Below are positions 52,205-60,824 of a DNA stretch of 64,000 nucleotides, piece after piece. The translations under genes were made by a program, and so were the position numbers. The notes beneath the pieces were generated by a model, which saw nothing but the letters and a program-made list of their open reading frames with translations, made no database searches and was not told where the DNA came from. Origin of the DNA: CAWEWH01 sp963812775 (lineage in GTDB: Bacteria > Pseudomonadota > Alphaproteobacteria > Rhizobiales > Beijerinckiaceae); assembly GCA_963812775.1 (NCBI GenBank), contig CAWEWH010000007.1, positions 682,001 through 746,000 of the forward strand. The letters are read 5' to 3'. The first letter of the stretch is position 1. Every line of letters begins with the position of its first letter.

Positions 52205-55200
52205 ATGACGCCCGCCGCACTGCGCGCCGCCGATGCGCTTACGCGCAGCGACCACCTCACCCTGTCGAGCCTGCCCGACGGTTTTGCGCCCCTCGTGCTG
52301 GCCGACCTGACGCGCGAGCTTGCCAAGCAGAGCGAGGCGGCGGCCGCGCTCATCTACGTGGCACGCGATGGTCAGCGCCTCGCCCTCGTCGAGGCGGGCC
52401 TCGCCTTCGTGGCGCCGGACGTGGAGGTGCTCAGCCTGCCGGCCTGGGACTGCCAGCCCTACGACCGGGTTTCGCCGACCAGCACCGTCACGGCGCGGCG
52501 CATGGCGACCCTGGCGCGGCTGGCGCGCACCGGTTCCTCGGCGAGCCGACCGCGCCTCCTGCTCACCACCGTCAACGCCGTGCTGCAGCGTATGCCGCCC
52601 CAGGCGCGCATCGCCACCGAGACGTTCTCGGCCGCCCCGGGCAACACCGTCGCCATGGAAGGCGTCGTCGCCTGGCTCGAGATCAACGGCTTCGCGCGCA
52701 CCGGCACGGTGCGCGACACCGGCGAATACGCCGTGCGCGGCGGCATCCTCGATCTCTTCGCGCCTGGCATGCTGGCGCCGCTCCGGCTCGACTTCTTCGG
52801 CGACACGCTGGAATCGATCCGCCCCTTCGATCCCGAGACGCAGCGCTCGACCGGGCAATTGCGCTCCCTCGACCTCGTGCCGATGAGCGAGGTGAAGCTC
52901 ACCACCGAGACCATCCGCCGCTTCCGCGAAGGCTACGTGAAGGCCTTTGGCGCCCCGAGCCGCGACGACACGCTCTATGCGGCAGTGAGCGAAGGCCGCC
53001 GCCACCCGGGGCTCGAGCACTGGCTGCCGCTCTTTCACGACCGCCTCGACACGCTCTTCGACTATGCGCCGGGCGTCCCCATGGTGCTCGACGCCCTCGA
53101 CGAGGACGCGGCCGGCAAGCGCCTCGAGCAGATCGCCGACTATCACGAGGCGCGCCTTGACGGGCTGAAGCGCCGCGACGCCGGCGCGCCGCCCTATCAT
53201 CCGCTGCCCCCGGGCGCGCTCTATCTGGCGCCCGACGAGTGGGAGCGCCGTCACACCGCCCAGGGCCTCGCCCGCCAGACGCCCTTCGCCCAGCCGGAAG
53301 GCGGCAAGGGCCTCGTCATCGATGTCGGCGCCCGCCAGGGCCGCAATTTTGCGCCCGAGCGCGCGGATGAATCCGTCAACGTCTTCGAGGCCGCCGTCGC
53401 GCATGTGCGCGCCCTCGCCGGCGCCGGCAAGCGCGTCGTGCTGGCGGCATGGTCGGAAGGCTCTCGCGAGCGCCTTGGCCACGTGCTCGCAGATCACGGC
53501 CTCAAGGGCGTAAGGCCGGTCCCTGACCTCGCCCGGGCGCTCGCGCTCCCCAGGGGTGAGCCGGCGATTGCGGTATGGAGCCTCGAGGCCGGCTTCGAGA
53601 CCGACGCTCTCGCCGTCGTCGGCGAGCAGGACATTCTCGGCGACCGCCTGGTGCGCCAAGCACGCCGTGCGCGGCGCGCCCAGGACTTCATCGCCGAGGT
53701 GGCAAGCCTCACCGGCGGCGACCTCGTCGTGCATGTCGACCACGGCATCGGCCGTTTCGTCGGCCTCGCCACCCTCCAAGTGGCGGGCGCCGCCCACGAT
53801 TGCCTCGAGCTGCACTATGCGGGCGGCGACAAGCTGTTCCTGCCGGTGGAGAATATCGAGCTTCTCTCGCGCTACGGCTCGGAAGACACCGAAGCCGCCC
53901 TCGACAGGCTGGGCGGCGTCGCCTGGCAGGCGCGCAAGTCGCGGCTGAAGCAGCGCCTGCGCGAGATGGCCGGCGAGCTCATCAAGATCGCCGCCGCCCG
54001 CGCCATGAAGGAGGCGCCCCGCCACGTGCCGCCGCAGGGCCTCTACGACGAGTTCGCGGCGCGCTTCCCTTACGAGGAGACCGAGGACCAGGACAACGCC
54101 ATCCAGGCCGTCTTCGACGACCTGGCGGCCGGCCGGCCGATGGACCGGCTCATCTGCGGCGACGTGGGCTTCGGCAAGACCGAGGTGGCGCTACGGGCCG
54201 CCTTCGCGGTGGTGATGGCCGGCGGCCAGCAGGTGGCGCTCATCGCCCCGACCACGCTCTTGTCGCGCCAGCACACCAAGACGTTCGCCGACCGCTTCCA
54301 GGGCCTGCCGGTGAAGATCGGCCAGGCCTCGCGCTTCGTGGCGGCCGCCGACCTCAAGGCCGTCAAGGCCGGCCTCGCCGACGGCACCCTCGACATCGTC
54401 ATCGGCACGCATGCGCTGCTCGGTAAGTCGATCGCCTTCAAGAATCTCGGGCTCGTCATCGTCGACGAGGAGCAGCATTTCGGCGTTGCCCACAAGGAGC
54501 GGCTGAAGGCGTTGCGCGCCGAGGTGCACGTGCTGACGCTGTCGGCGACGCCGATCCCGCGCACCTTGCAGCTCGCGCTGACCGGGGTGCGCGAATTGTC
54601 CATCATCGCGACGCCCCCGGTCGATCGCCTCGCGGTGCGCACCTTCATCTCGCCCTTCGATCCACTCGTGGTGCGCGAGGCGCTGCTGCGTGAGCGCTAT
54701 CGCGGCGGCCAGTCGTTCTATGTCTGCCCGCGCATCGAGGACATCGCCGAGATCAAGCGCTTCCTCGACGAGCATGTGCCGGAGGCCAAGGTGGCGGTGG
54801 CGCATGGCCAGATGCCGTCCGGCCAGCTCGAGGACGTGATGATCGCCTTCTACGACGGCAAGTTCGACATCCTGTTGTCGACCTCCATCGTCGAGTTCGG
54901 TCTCGACATCCCGACCGCCAACACGCTGATCGTGCACCGCGCCGACATGTTCGGTCTCGCCCAGCTCTATCAGCTGCGCGGCCGCGTCGGCCGCTCCAAG
55001 ACGCGCGCCTATGCGCTGTTCACCATTCCGGCCAACCGCACGCTGACCGCGACCGCCGAGAAGCGCCTCAAGGTGCTGCAATCCCTCGACACGCTGGGCG
55101 CCGGCTTCCAGCTCGCCAGCCACGATCTCGACATTCGCGGCGCCGGCAATCTGCTCGGCGAGGAGCAGTCCGGCCACATCAAGGAGGTCGGCTACGAGCT

Positions 55201-55732
55201 CTACCAGCAGATGCTGGAGGAGGCGGTGGCGCAGCTGCGCGCCGGCGTCGAGGAGGCGCGCGACGAGCAATGGTCGCCGTCGATCACCATCGGCACGACG
55301 GTGATGATCCCCGAGACCTACGTGCCCGACCTGCAATTGCGGCTCGGCCTCTACAAGCGCCTCTCGACCCTGGAGAGCGATGGCGAGATCGATGCCTTTG
55401 GGGCCGAGATGATCGACCGCTTCGGGTCGCTGCCCGAGGAGGTGGAGCATCTCTTGAAGCTCGTAGCCATCAAGGCGCTGTGCCGGCGCGCCAATGTCGC
55501 CAAGGTCGACGCCGGCCCCAAGGGTGCGGTCGTGTCGTTCCGCGACAATCTCTTCGCCAATCCCGAGGGGCTTGTCGCCCACGTGATGGAGCAGGGCTCG
55601 CTTGCCAAGGTGCGGCCCGACATGAGCGTCGTGTTCATCGACGATTTCGAGACGCCGGAGGCGCGACTCAAGGGCACGCAGCGGTTGTTGCGCGATCTCG
55701 TCGGGATCGCCGAGCGGAAGAAGGCTGCGTAG
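52205..55732 (+). CDS. mfd: Transcription-repair coupling factor Mfd
   Basis: The approximately 1,175-residue ATPase removes stalled RNA polymerase and recruits UvrA. ATG 52205 has AGGG about 8 nt upstream; ATG 52187 and GTG 52169 are weaker. The N-terminal UvrB-like module holds LSLPAWDCQPYDRVSPTSTV and GEYAVRGGILDLFAPG. The RNA-polymerase-interacting region is GDLVVHVDHGIGRFVGL. The translocase has Walker A CGDVGFGKTEVALRAAF, DEEQHFGVAHKERLK, TLSATPIPRTLQLAL and LSTSIVEFGLDIPTANTLIV. The C-terminal TRCF domain (YKRLSTLESDGEIDAFGAEM) is complete. The TAG stop falls at the edge of a palindromic repeat, which may form the mRNA 3' end. Confidence 0.95.
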   Translation: MTPAALRAADALTRSDHLTLSSLPDGFAPLVLADLTRELAKQSEAAAALIYVARDGQRLALVEAGLAFVAPDVEVLSLPAWDCQPYDRVSPTSTVTARRMATLARLARTGSSASRPRLLLTTVNAVLQRMPPQARIATETFSAAPGNTVAMEGVVAWLEINGFARTGTVRDTGEYAVRGGILDLFAPGMLAPLRLDFFGDTLESIRPFDPETQRSTGQLRSLDLVPMSEVKLTTETIRRFREGYVKAFGAPSRDDTLYAAVSEGRRHPGLEHWLPLFHDRLDTLFDYAPGVPMVLDALDEDAAGKRLEQIADYHEARLDGLKRRDAGAPPYHPLPPGALYLAPDEWERRHTAQGLARQTPFAQPEGGKGLVIDVGARQGRNFAPERADESVNVFEAAVAHVRALAGAGKRVVLAAWSEGSRERLGHVLADHGLKGVRPVPDLARALALPRGEPAIAVWSLEAGFETDALAVVGEQDILGDRLVRQARRARRAQDFIAEVASLTGGDLVVHVDHGIGRFVGLATLQVAGAAHDCLELHYAGGDKLFLPVENIELLSRYGSEDTEAALDRLGGVAWQARKSRLKQRLREMAGELIKIAAARAMKEAPRHVPPQGLYDEFAARFPYEETEDQDNAIQAVFDDLAAGRPMDRLICGDVGFGKTEVALRAAFAVVMAGGQQVALIAPTTLLSRQHTKTFADRFQGLPVKIGQASRFVAAADLKAVKAGLADGTLDIVIGTHALLGKSIAFKNLGLVIVDEEQHFGVAHKERLKALRAEVHVLTLSATPIPRTLQLALTGVRELSIIATPPVDRLAVRTFISPFDPLVVREALLRERYRGGQSFYVCPRIEDIAEIKRFLDEHVPEAKVAVAHGQMPSGQLEDVMIAFYDGKFDILLSTSIVEFGLDIPTANTLIVHRADMFGLAQLYQLRGRVGRSKTRAYALFTIPANRTLTATAEKRLKVLQSLDTLGAGFQLASHDLDIRGAGNLLGEEQSGHIKEVGYELYQQMLEEAVAQLRAGVEEARDEQWSPSITIGTTVMIPETYVPDLQLRLGLYKRLSTLESDGEIDAFGAEMIDRFGSLPEEVEHLLKLVAIKALCRRANVAKVDAGPKGAVVSFRDNLFANPEGLVAHVMEQGSLAKVRPDMSVVFIDDFETPEARLKGTQRLLRDLVGIAERKKAA

Positions 55733-55809
55733 CGCATGATCCCGAAAAGTTGCAGACTTTTCGGACAAAGATCATGCGGAGCCAAAGACCTAAGTCGGCG
55801 TCGCGCTCT
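55731..55809. repeat. GATCATGC palindromic repeat, partial copy at the mfd stop
   Basis: AGCGCATGATCCCGAAAAGT and CTTTTCGGACAAAGATCATG reproduce the first half of the 48986 copy. Only TCGCGCTCT of the second half remains. It begins in the mfd stop codon. Confidence 0.7.
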
Positions 55810-57085
55810 CGCGCACCGCCGTGATGCGCGGTCCCGCGCATTCCGCCACAAAGCGCGTCTTGATGAAGCCCGCCGCATTGGCCTCGCCGGTGCTGGAGTG
55901 GGCGAGGGGGCCGAGCGGCGTTCCGGCCACGGCACGGCCGCGCACCTCGATGTTGCCCGCCCGATCGATCCGGATCTCGGTCACCGGCGCCGCCACGGCG
56001 GGCGGCGCGCCGAGGCGGATGCTCGGCAAGCCTTTGGTGTCGCGGGCGCCGACCAGGAGCGCGGTTTCGCCCAAGGGCACGACGTCGATCACCGGCACCG
56101 GCGCGGCGGGCGTTGCCATCAGCGAGGCCGGCGGGCGGTGCACCAGGGTGAGGCTCTTCAGGCGGGTCAGGAGGCCGGCCTTGCGCAACAGCGGCTCCAG
56201 CCAGGCCGGCGCGACGAGATGCGCGGGCGCTCCTTCGATGATGTCGCGCAGCAAGGCTTCGCTGTCGAACACGGCGTGGGTGTTGAGGGTCGCGCCGCTC
56301 GCCAGCGCGGCCACGGGGCCCGTGGCGAGCCCGGCGAGGCTGTCGGGCGCCATGAGGCTGATGAGCCGCGCCTTCGCGGCCACGCGCGCCGTCAGCACCA
56401 GCGGCAGGGCGGCGGCGAGCAGCGCGTCGCTGTCGCGCCAGATCGGCACGATTTGCGCGCCCACCCGGTCCAAGGTGGCGAGGTTGGAATGCCCCGGTGG
56501 CAATGCGGCGGCCGTGCCGGCTTCCGCCAGCGCCGGATCGAGCGGGATGACGCCGTCCGGCACCTCGCCCCCGAAGGCGCACAGGAAGCGCAGGCCGAAG
56601 AAGCTCGCGGCCACCTCGCACAGCATCTCGGCGGGCTTCATGTCGCCGATGGCCGTTGCGGTGATGACCGCCTCCGCGCCGGTTGCCGCCACCGCGCCCA
56701 CGAGTTCCTCCCGGCTCAGCGCCGGCGACATCAGGCACGGCATGAGCCCGGCCCGCTGGCAGGCGATGAGGCCGACCAGCGCATCGCTGCCGTTGGGCAG
56801 GACGATGCCGACATTGGACGACGCCGCGAGCCCGAAGGATGCAAGCAGCGCCGCGAGCCGATCGATGCGCGCCTGCGCGTCCCCGTAGGTCAAGGACAGG
56901 CCCGTCGTCCGGTCGGCAATGAGGACATCGTGTCGATGGCCCGCCAGCCGCTCGGCCAGCAGAGTGTCGAGGCGGCCTTGCGGGCGGTCCGGTGCCTCCG
57001 ACGCCGGTGCGTCCAGGCTGTTGCGCATCGTCGCCGCGGTCATTTCTGCGAGCACACCCCTGAATCCGGCCGAATCGAGCGCCAT
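55790..57085 (-). CDS. AMP-binding-like protein without the ATP-binding motif (degenerate acyl-CoA synthetase homolog)
   Basis: The 431-residue product resembles the N-terminal domain of acyl-CoA synthetases (LTYGDAQARIDRLAALLASF, NVGIVLPNGSDALVGLIACQ, RAGLMPCLMSPALS). Where the P-loop (T/SSGTTGxPK) should be there is only LISLMAPDSLAGLATGPVAA. The later GATEG-like and hinge motifs and the C-terminal Lys domain are also missing. It is therefore probably not a ligase and may be a regulatory or scaffold paralog. The frame is intact, so this is not simple decay. It lies between mfd and the divergent ialB-like gene. Confidence 0.65.
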   Translation of the reverse strand: MALDSAGFRGVLAEMTAATMRNSLDAPASEAPDRPQGRLDTLLAERLAGHRHDVLIADRTTGLSLTYGDAQARIDRLAALLASFGLAASSNVGIVLPNGSDALVGLIACQRAGLMPCLMSPALSREELVGAVAATGAEAVITATAIGDMKPAEMLCEVAASFFGLRFLCAFGGEVPDGVIPLDPALAEAGTAAALPPGHSNLATLDRVGAQIVPIWRDSDALLAAALPLVLTARVAAKARLISLMAPDSLAGLATGPVAALASGATLNTHAVFDSEALLRDIIEGAPAHLVAPAWLEPLLRKAGLLTRLKSLTLVHRPPASLMATPAAPVPVIDVVPLGETALLVGARDTKGLPSIRLGAPPAVAAPVTEIRIDRAGNIEVRGRAVAGTPLGPLAHSSTGEANAAGFIKTRFVAECAGPRITAVRESATPT

Positions 57086-57331
57086 GATGCGCTTTAATGG
57101 CGGTTTGCGCCACGCATCGTGGGATGCGGTCGTGCCTCTCAGTTTGAAATCTCAGGCTGACGCTTGGGCCATACGGCCATGTTGCCGCCCCCGGAGGCTC
57201 TGGATAAGGGACTGGCAACGCGCTAAAGGAGCGTCATTCAATCGCCTTATTCGGCGTCGAAGCAGCGCCTGCCGCAGCCTCGGCCCGAATGCGCTGGCCC
57301 GCTCTGGTTCCAACCGATGAGGAATGTCTTG

Positions 57332-58108
57332 ATGCCGTCTTTCAAGCAATCGGCGCCCTTGCGCGTGGTCGCGACCGCGCTTGCGGCCGGCGCGCTTATG
57401 CTGATGCCGACGGTCGTGGCGGCCCAACAGGCGCCGGCTGGTGCCCCCCCCAAGGCGGCGCCGAAGAAGCAGCAGCCGGGCCAGCAACCGGCGCAGCAGC
57501 CAGCCCAGCAGCCCGCCCAGCAGCAGCCCGCCCAGCAACCGGCTCAGCAGCAGGCGGCGCCGGCGCCGTCCGTCGTTCAGGTGAAATCCGAGGCCTCGCA
57601 GACCGACTGGACGAAGGCCTGTGGCAAGGACCCCAGCAACAGCAAGGATATCTGCTACACGACCCGCGATTTCGTGTCGGACCAGAACGTGCCCGTCATC
57701 GCGGTTGCCGTCTACGATGTGAAGGGCGAGCCCAACAAGATGGTGCGCTTCCTGCTGCCGCTGCAATTGCTGCTGCCGCCGGGCCTGCGCGTCGGCTTCG
57801 ACCAGAGCCAGCCGCTTGAAGGCCGCTATGCCATCTGCTTCCCGAACGGTTGCTTCGCCGAGGTGCCGATGAAGGAGGCCGACATCGCCGCCATGAAGAA
57901 GGCCGCCAACCTGAACGTCAGCGTCCAGAACCAGATGGGCACCGTGGTCACGTTCCAGGTGCCGCTCGCCGGTTTCGGCCAGGCCTTCGATGGGGCTCCC
58001 ATCGATCCGGAGAAGCTCAAGCAGCAGCAGGAGATGCAGAAGTTGCTGCAGGAGAAGGGTCAGGAGGAGATGCAGAAGCGCAGCGGTGGTGCCCCGCCGA
58101 AGCAGTAA
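57332..58108 (+). CDS. Invasion-associated locus B (IalB) family periplasmic protein
   Basis: ATG 57332 is chosen because GAGGAA lies 8 nt upstream; ATG 57317 has none. The 258-residue product has a signal peptide (VVATALAAGALMLMPTVVAA), a Pro/Ala/Gln linker made of repeated QPAQ units (about 40-70) and the IalB domain: WTKACGKDPSNSKDICYTTR, VAVYDVKGEPNKMVRFLLPL, GLRVGFDQSQPLEGRYAICF and a second Cys pair in PNGCFAEV. In Bartonella IalB aids erythrocyte entry, but free-living relatives have unknown roles. A strong terminator follows. Confidence 0.88.
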   Translation: MPSFKQSAPLRVVATALAAGALMLMPTVVAAQQAPAGAPPKAAPKKQQPGQQPAQQPAQQPAQQQPAQQPAQQQAAPAPSVVQVKSEASQTDWTKACGKDPSNSKDICYTTRDFVSDQNVPVIAVAVYDVKGEPNKMVRFLLPLQLLLPPGLRVGFDQSQPLEGRYAICFPNGCFAEVPMKEADIAAMKKAANLNVSVQNQMGTVVTFQVPLAGFGQAFDGAPIDPEKLKQQQEMQKLLQEKGQEEMQKRSGGAPPKQ

Positions 58109-58137
58109 TCCCTTCCGCCAGCCATGGAACATGAAAG

Positions 58138-58161
58138 CGCCGGGCACAGCCCGGCGTTTTT
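58138..58161 (+). terminator. Rho-independent terminator of the ialB-like gene
   Basis: CGCCGGGC (58138-58145) and GCCCGGCG (58149-58156) pair perfectly around ACA and are followed by TTTTT. Confidence 0.85.
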
Positions 58162-58215
58162 GCGTTCATGACGCTTTTGGTTCAAGACAATGTGTTCGCG
58201 ACGATAGCGCGGGGT

Positions 58216-58593
58216 TCAGTTGGCGAAGCCCTGCCGCGTCCGATAGGTGCCGTCGCCGGCGCGCTCGAAGACCTCGTCGATCTGCGGATGCTTGACCGGC
58301 TCGCCCGAGGTGTCGGGCAGGAGATTCTGTTCCGACACATAGGCGATGTATTGGGTTTCGGCGTTCTCGGCGAAGAGATGGTAGAACGGCTGGTCCTTGC
58401 GCGGCCGAATCTCTTCCGGGATCGACAGCCACCATTCCTCGGTGTTGTTGAATTCCGGGTCCACGTCGAAGATCACGCCGCGGAACGGGTAGTGCTTGTG
58501 GCGCACAACCTGGCCGATCGCATACTTGGCGGCCCTCGTCTTGGGGGAAATCGACTTGGGAGGGGTCGACTTGGGGGGCGCCCGGTCACTCAT
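58216..58593 (-). CDS. hspQ: Heat shock protein HspQ (hemimethylated-DNA-binding YccV family)
   Basis: ATG 58593 encodes 125 residues. A Pro/Ser/Lys-rich head (SDRAPPKSTPPKSISPK) precedes the HspQ domain: AKYAIGQVVRHKHYPFRGVI then FDVDPEFNNTEEWWLSIP and QPFYHLFAENAETQYIAYVS. In E. coli HspQ modulates Lon protease and binds hemimethylated oriC DNA. The C-terminus continues past the E. coli length (FERAGDGTYRTRQGF), as is usual in alphaproteobacteria. It converges with the ialB-like gene and lies 65 nt downstream of the malyl-CoA lyase. Confidence 0.88.
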   Translation of the reverse strand: MSDRAPPKSTPPKSISPKTRAAKYAIGQVVRHKHYPFRGVIFDVDPEFNNTEEWWLSIPEEIRPRKDQPFYHLFAENAETQYIAYVSEQNLLPDTSGEPVKHPQIDEVFERAGDGTYRTRQGFAN

Positions 58594-58658
58594 GGACGGT
58601 ATGTATTCCGCGGCTCCGGTGAGTGCAATCGCGGGCGAGGCCGTGCTGCCCTTAGACA

Positions 58659-59711
58659 CTAGAACCCGTAGGCCTCGGCATATTCCGCGTCCTTGGCGGC
58701 CACAAGGCGCGCCAGATCGACGATGACTTTGGCCTGTTTCCAGGTCGCGTCGTCCTGCATCTTGCCTTCGATCATCACCGCGCCGGTACCGTCCGGCATG
58801 GCCGCCAGGATGCGCCGCGCGAAGGCGACTTCCGCCTTGTCGGGGCTGAACACCCGCTTGGCGATGTCGATCTGCGTAGGATGCAGCGACCAGGCGCCGC
58901 TGCAACCGAGCAGGAAGGCGTTGCGGAACTGCACCTCGCAGGCCTCCGTGTCGGCGATGTCGCCGAACGGCCCGTAGAAGGCCTTGATGCCGTTGGCCTG
59001 GCAGGCATCGACCATCCGCGCGATCGTGTAGTGCCAGGGGTCCTGCTGGGCGGCCGTGCGCGCCGCCGACCCCGCCGGGTCGGAGATGACGCGATAGTCG
59101 GGATGGCCGCCGCCCACCCGTGTCGTCTTCATGCCGCGCGATGCCGCAAGGTCGGCGGGCCCGAGGCTGATGCCTTGCATGCGCGGCGAGGCGGCGGCGA
59201 TCTCCTCGACGTTCTTCACCCCTTCGGCCGTCTCCAGGATGGCGTGGATGAGGATCGGCCGCTTGATGGCGTGGCGCGCTTCGAGCTGCGCCAGGAACTG
59301 GTCGAGATAGTGGATGTCCCAGGCGCCTTCGACCTTGGGCAGCATCATCACTTCAAGCTTGTGGCCGGCGGCGCCGACGATCTCGGTGATGTCGTCGAGC
59401 GCCCATGGGCTGTTGAGCGCATTGACGCGCGTCCACAGTCCGGTCGAGCCGAAGTCGATGGCCTTGGCCATGGCGATGAAGCCGGCGCGTGCCGCTTCCT
59501 TGGCGTCGGCCGGGATGGCGTCCTCGAGATTGCCGAGCACCACGTCGACTTGGCCAAGGAGCTCGGGCACCTTGGCGCGCACTTTTTCCAGATGCGCCGG
59601 CACGAAGTGGATCATGCGCTCGAGCCGGATCGGCAATTCGCGCAAGGGCGCCGGCGCGCCGATGGCGAGGGGACGGAAGAAGGACCGCGGCAGCTTCATG
59701 GGCCCTGCCAT
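58659..59711 (-). CDS. L-malyl-CoA/beta-methylmalyl-CoA lyase (CoA ester lyase, CitE-like)
   Basis: The 350-residue TIM-barrel aldolase reversibly cleaves malyl-CoA or methylmalyl-CoA to glyoxylate plus acetyl- or propionyl-CoA. Family segments are LERMIHFVPAHLEKVRAKVP, VLGNLEDAIPADAKEAARAG with the Mg-binding acidic residue, LWTRVNALNSPWALDD, HAILETAEGVKNVEEIAAAS and GCSGAWSLHPTQIDIAKRVF. GISLGPADLAASRGMKTTRV is typical of Mcl1-type enzymes more than of citrate lyase beta subunits. It could serve glyoxylate assimilation or an ethylmalonyl-CoA pathway, but no partner genes are in the window. The gene is intact. Confidence 0.88.
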   Translation of the reverse strand: MAGPMKLPRSFFRPLAIGAPAPLRELPIRLERMIHFVPAHLEKVRAKVPELLGQVDVVLGNLEDAIPADAKEAARAGFIAMAKAIDFGSTGLWTRVNALNSPWALDDITEIVGAAGHKLEVMMLPKVEGAWDIHYLDQFLAQLEARHAIKRPILIHAILETAEGVKNVEEIAAASPRMQGISLGPADLAASRGMKTTRVGGGHPDYRVISDPAGSAARTAAQQDPWHYTIARMVDACQANGIKAFYGPFGDIADTEACEVQFRNAFLLGCSGAWSLHPTQIDIAKRVFSPDKAEVAFARRILAAMPDGTGAVMIEGKMQDDATWKQAKVIVDLARLVAAKDAEYAEAYGF

Positions 59712-59811
59712 AAGCGAGGCGTGCGGTGGCGTCCATAGGGCAGGCGGCCGGTTGCTCCGCTCTTCTGTCCGTTGTTAACTTCGCGCCCCTTCGCCTCGCC
59801 GGAGCGCCGCA

Positions 59812-60783
59812 ATCGCCGATCTTCTCGCGATCCTGAACCTGGTCGCGCCGTTCTTCGGCCTCGTCGGGCTCGGCTTTGTTTGCGGACGATACTTCAAGCG
59901 TCCCGAGCCCGGCCTTGCGTGGATGCAATTCTTCATCATCTACGTCGCCTTGCCGCCGCTGTTCTTCAAGCTCATCGCCGGCACGCCGCTCGCCGAGATC
60001 GCCAACTGGGCCTTCATCGCCGGCACGACCCTGTCGACCAGCCTCGCCTTTGCGCTGGCGTTCCTGGCGGCGTTTTTCCTGTTCAAGGTCGACCTGCCGC
60101 AGGCAACGCTGCAAGGTCTGGCCGGCGCCTATTCCAACATCGGCTATATGGGACCGCCGCTGGTCATCGCCGCCCTCGGCGTCGGCGCCAGCGCGCCGGT
60201 GGCGCTCGTCTTCGTGTTCGACAACCTCCTGCTGTTCACCCTCGTGCCGATGCTCATGGCCGCCGGCGGCACCGGGCAGCGCGGCCTTGCGGGAGCGGTC
60301 TGGCACACGGCGCGCACCGTGCTCACGCATCCCTTCAACGTCGCCATCGCTGCCGGCGTGCTGGCCAGCACCTTCGAGATCACGCTGCCGGACTTTGCCA
60401 GCACCATGGTCGACTGGCTCGCCCGCGCCGCCGCGCCCTGCGCCCTGTTCAGCCTCGGCGTCATCGTGGCACTGCGGCCGCTCGAGCGCCTGCTGCCGGA
60501 GGTGCCGGTGCTGGTTAGCATCAAGCTTCTGGCCCACCCGCTCATCGTCTGGAGCGTGCTGTCGTTCATCGGCGGCTTTGCGCCGACATGGGTCTATGCC
60601 GCCGTGCTCATGGCGGCGCTGCCGCCGGCGCTGAACATCTTCGTGGTGTCGACGCAATACCGGCTCGGGATGGAGCGGGCCTCGGCCTGCATCCTGGTCG
60701 GCACCGTCACGTCGATGCTGACGCTCACCGTTTTCCTGTGGCTGATCAAGACCGGCCGCATGCCGGCGCTGCTGTTCGGATGA
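59812..60783 (+). CDS. AEC family transporter (auxin efflux carrier-like), apparent ATC start
   Basis: The conserved protein begins where GGAG (59801-59804) is followed after 7 nt by ATC GCC GAT CTT CTC, read as ADLLAILNLVAPFFGLVGLG; family members start with ATG here. The nearest ATG in frame is 59923, which would remove the first membrane helix. From ATC the length is 323 residues with about ten helices, for example FFIIYVALPPLFFKLIAGTP, YSNIGYMGPPLVIAALGVGA and CALFSLGVIVALRP. These proteins export organic acids or other small anions; the substrate is unknown. The start may be a true rare ATC codon, a G-to-C change or a sequence error. Confidence 0.8.
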   Translation: MADLLAILNLVAPFFGLVGLGFVCGRYFKRPEPGLAWMQFFIIYVALPPLFFKLIAGTPLAEIANWAFIAGTTLSTSLAFALAFLAAFFLFKVDLPQATLQGLAGAYSNIGYMGPPLVIAALGVGASAPVALVFVFDNLLLFTLVPMLMAAGGTGQRGLAGAVWHTARTVLTHPFNVAIAAGVLASTFEITLPDFASTMVDWLARAAAPCALFSLGVIVALRPLERLLPEVPVLVSIKLLAHPLIVWSVLSFIGGFAPTWVYAAVLMAALPPALNIFVVSTQYRLGMERASACILVGTVTSMLTLTVFLWLIKTGRMPALLFG

Positions 60784-60824
60784 TCGACGACGAACAGGCT
60801 CCTGCCCGTCTTCCGTCTGCTGTG

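Noticed and set aside
51765..52220. N-terminal extension of RecG to 52220
   Set aside because: It would overlap the whole of sdhE and the mfd start on the other strand. RecG homology begins at ATG 51764.
52136..54025. 629-codon minus-strand frame antisense to mfd
   Set aside because: It is a shadow of the mfd frame with no motif and no ribosome site. Mfd motifs are complete on the plus strand.
57480..57560. Short tandem DNA repeats coding Gln/Pro/Ala
   Set aside because: They are the in-frame low-complexity linker of the IalB-family protein, not an independent repeat element.
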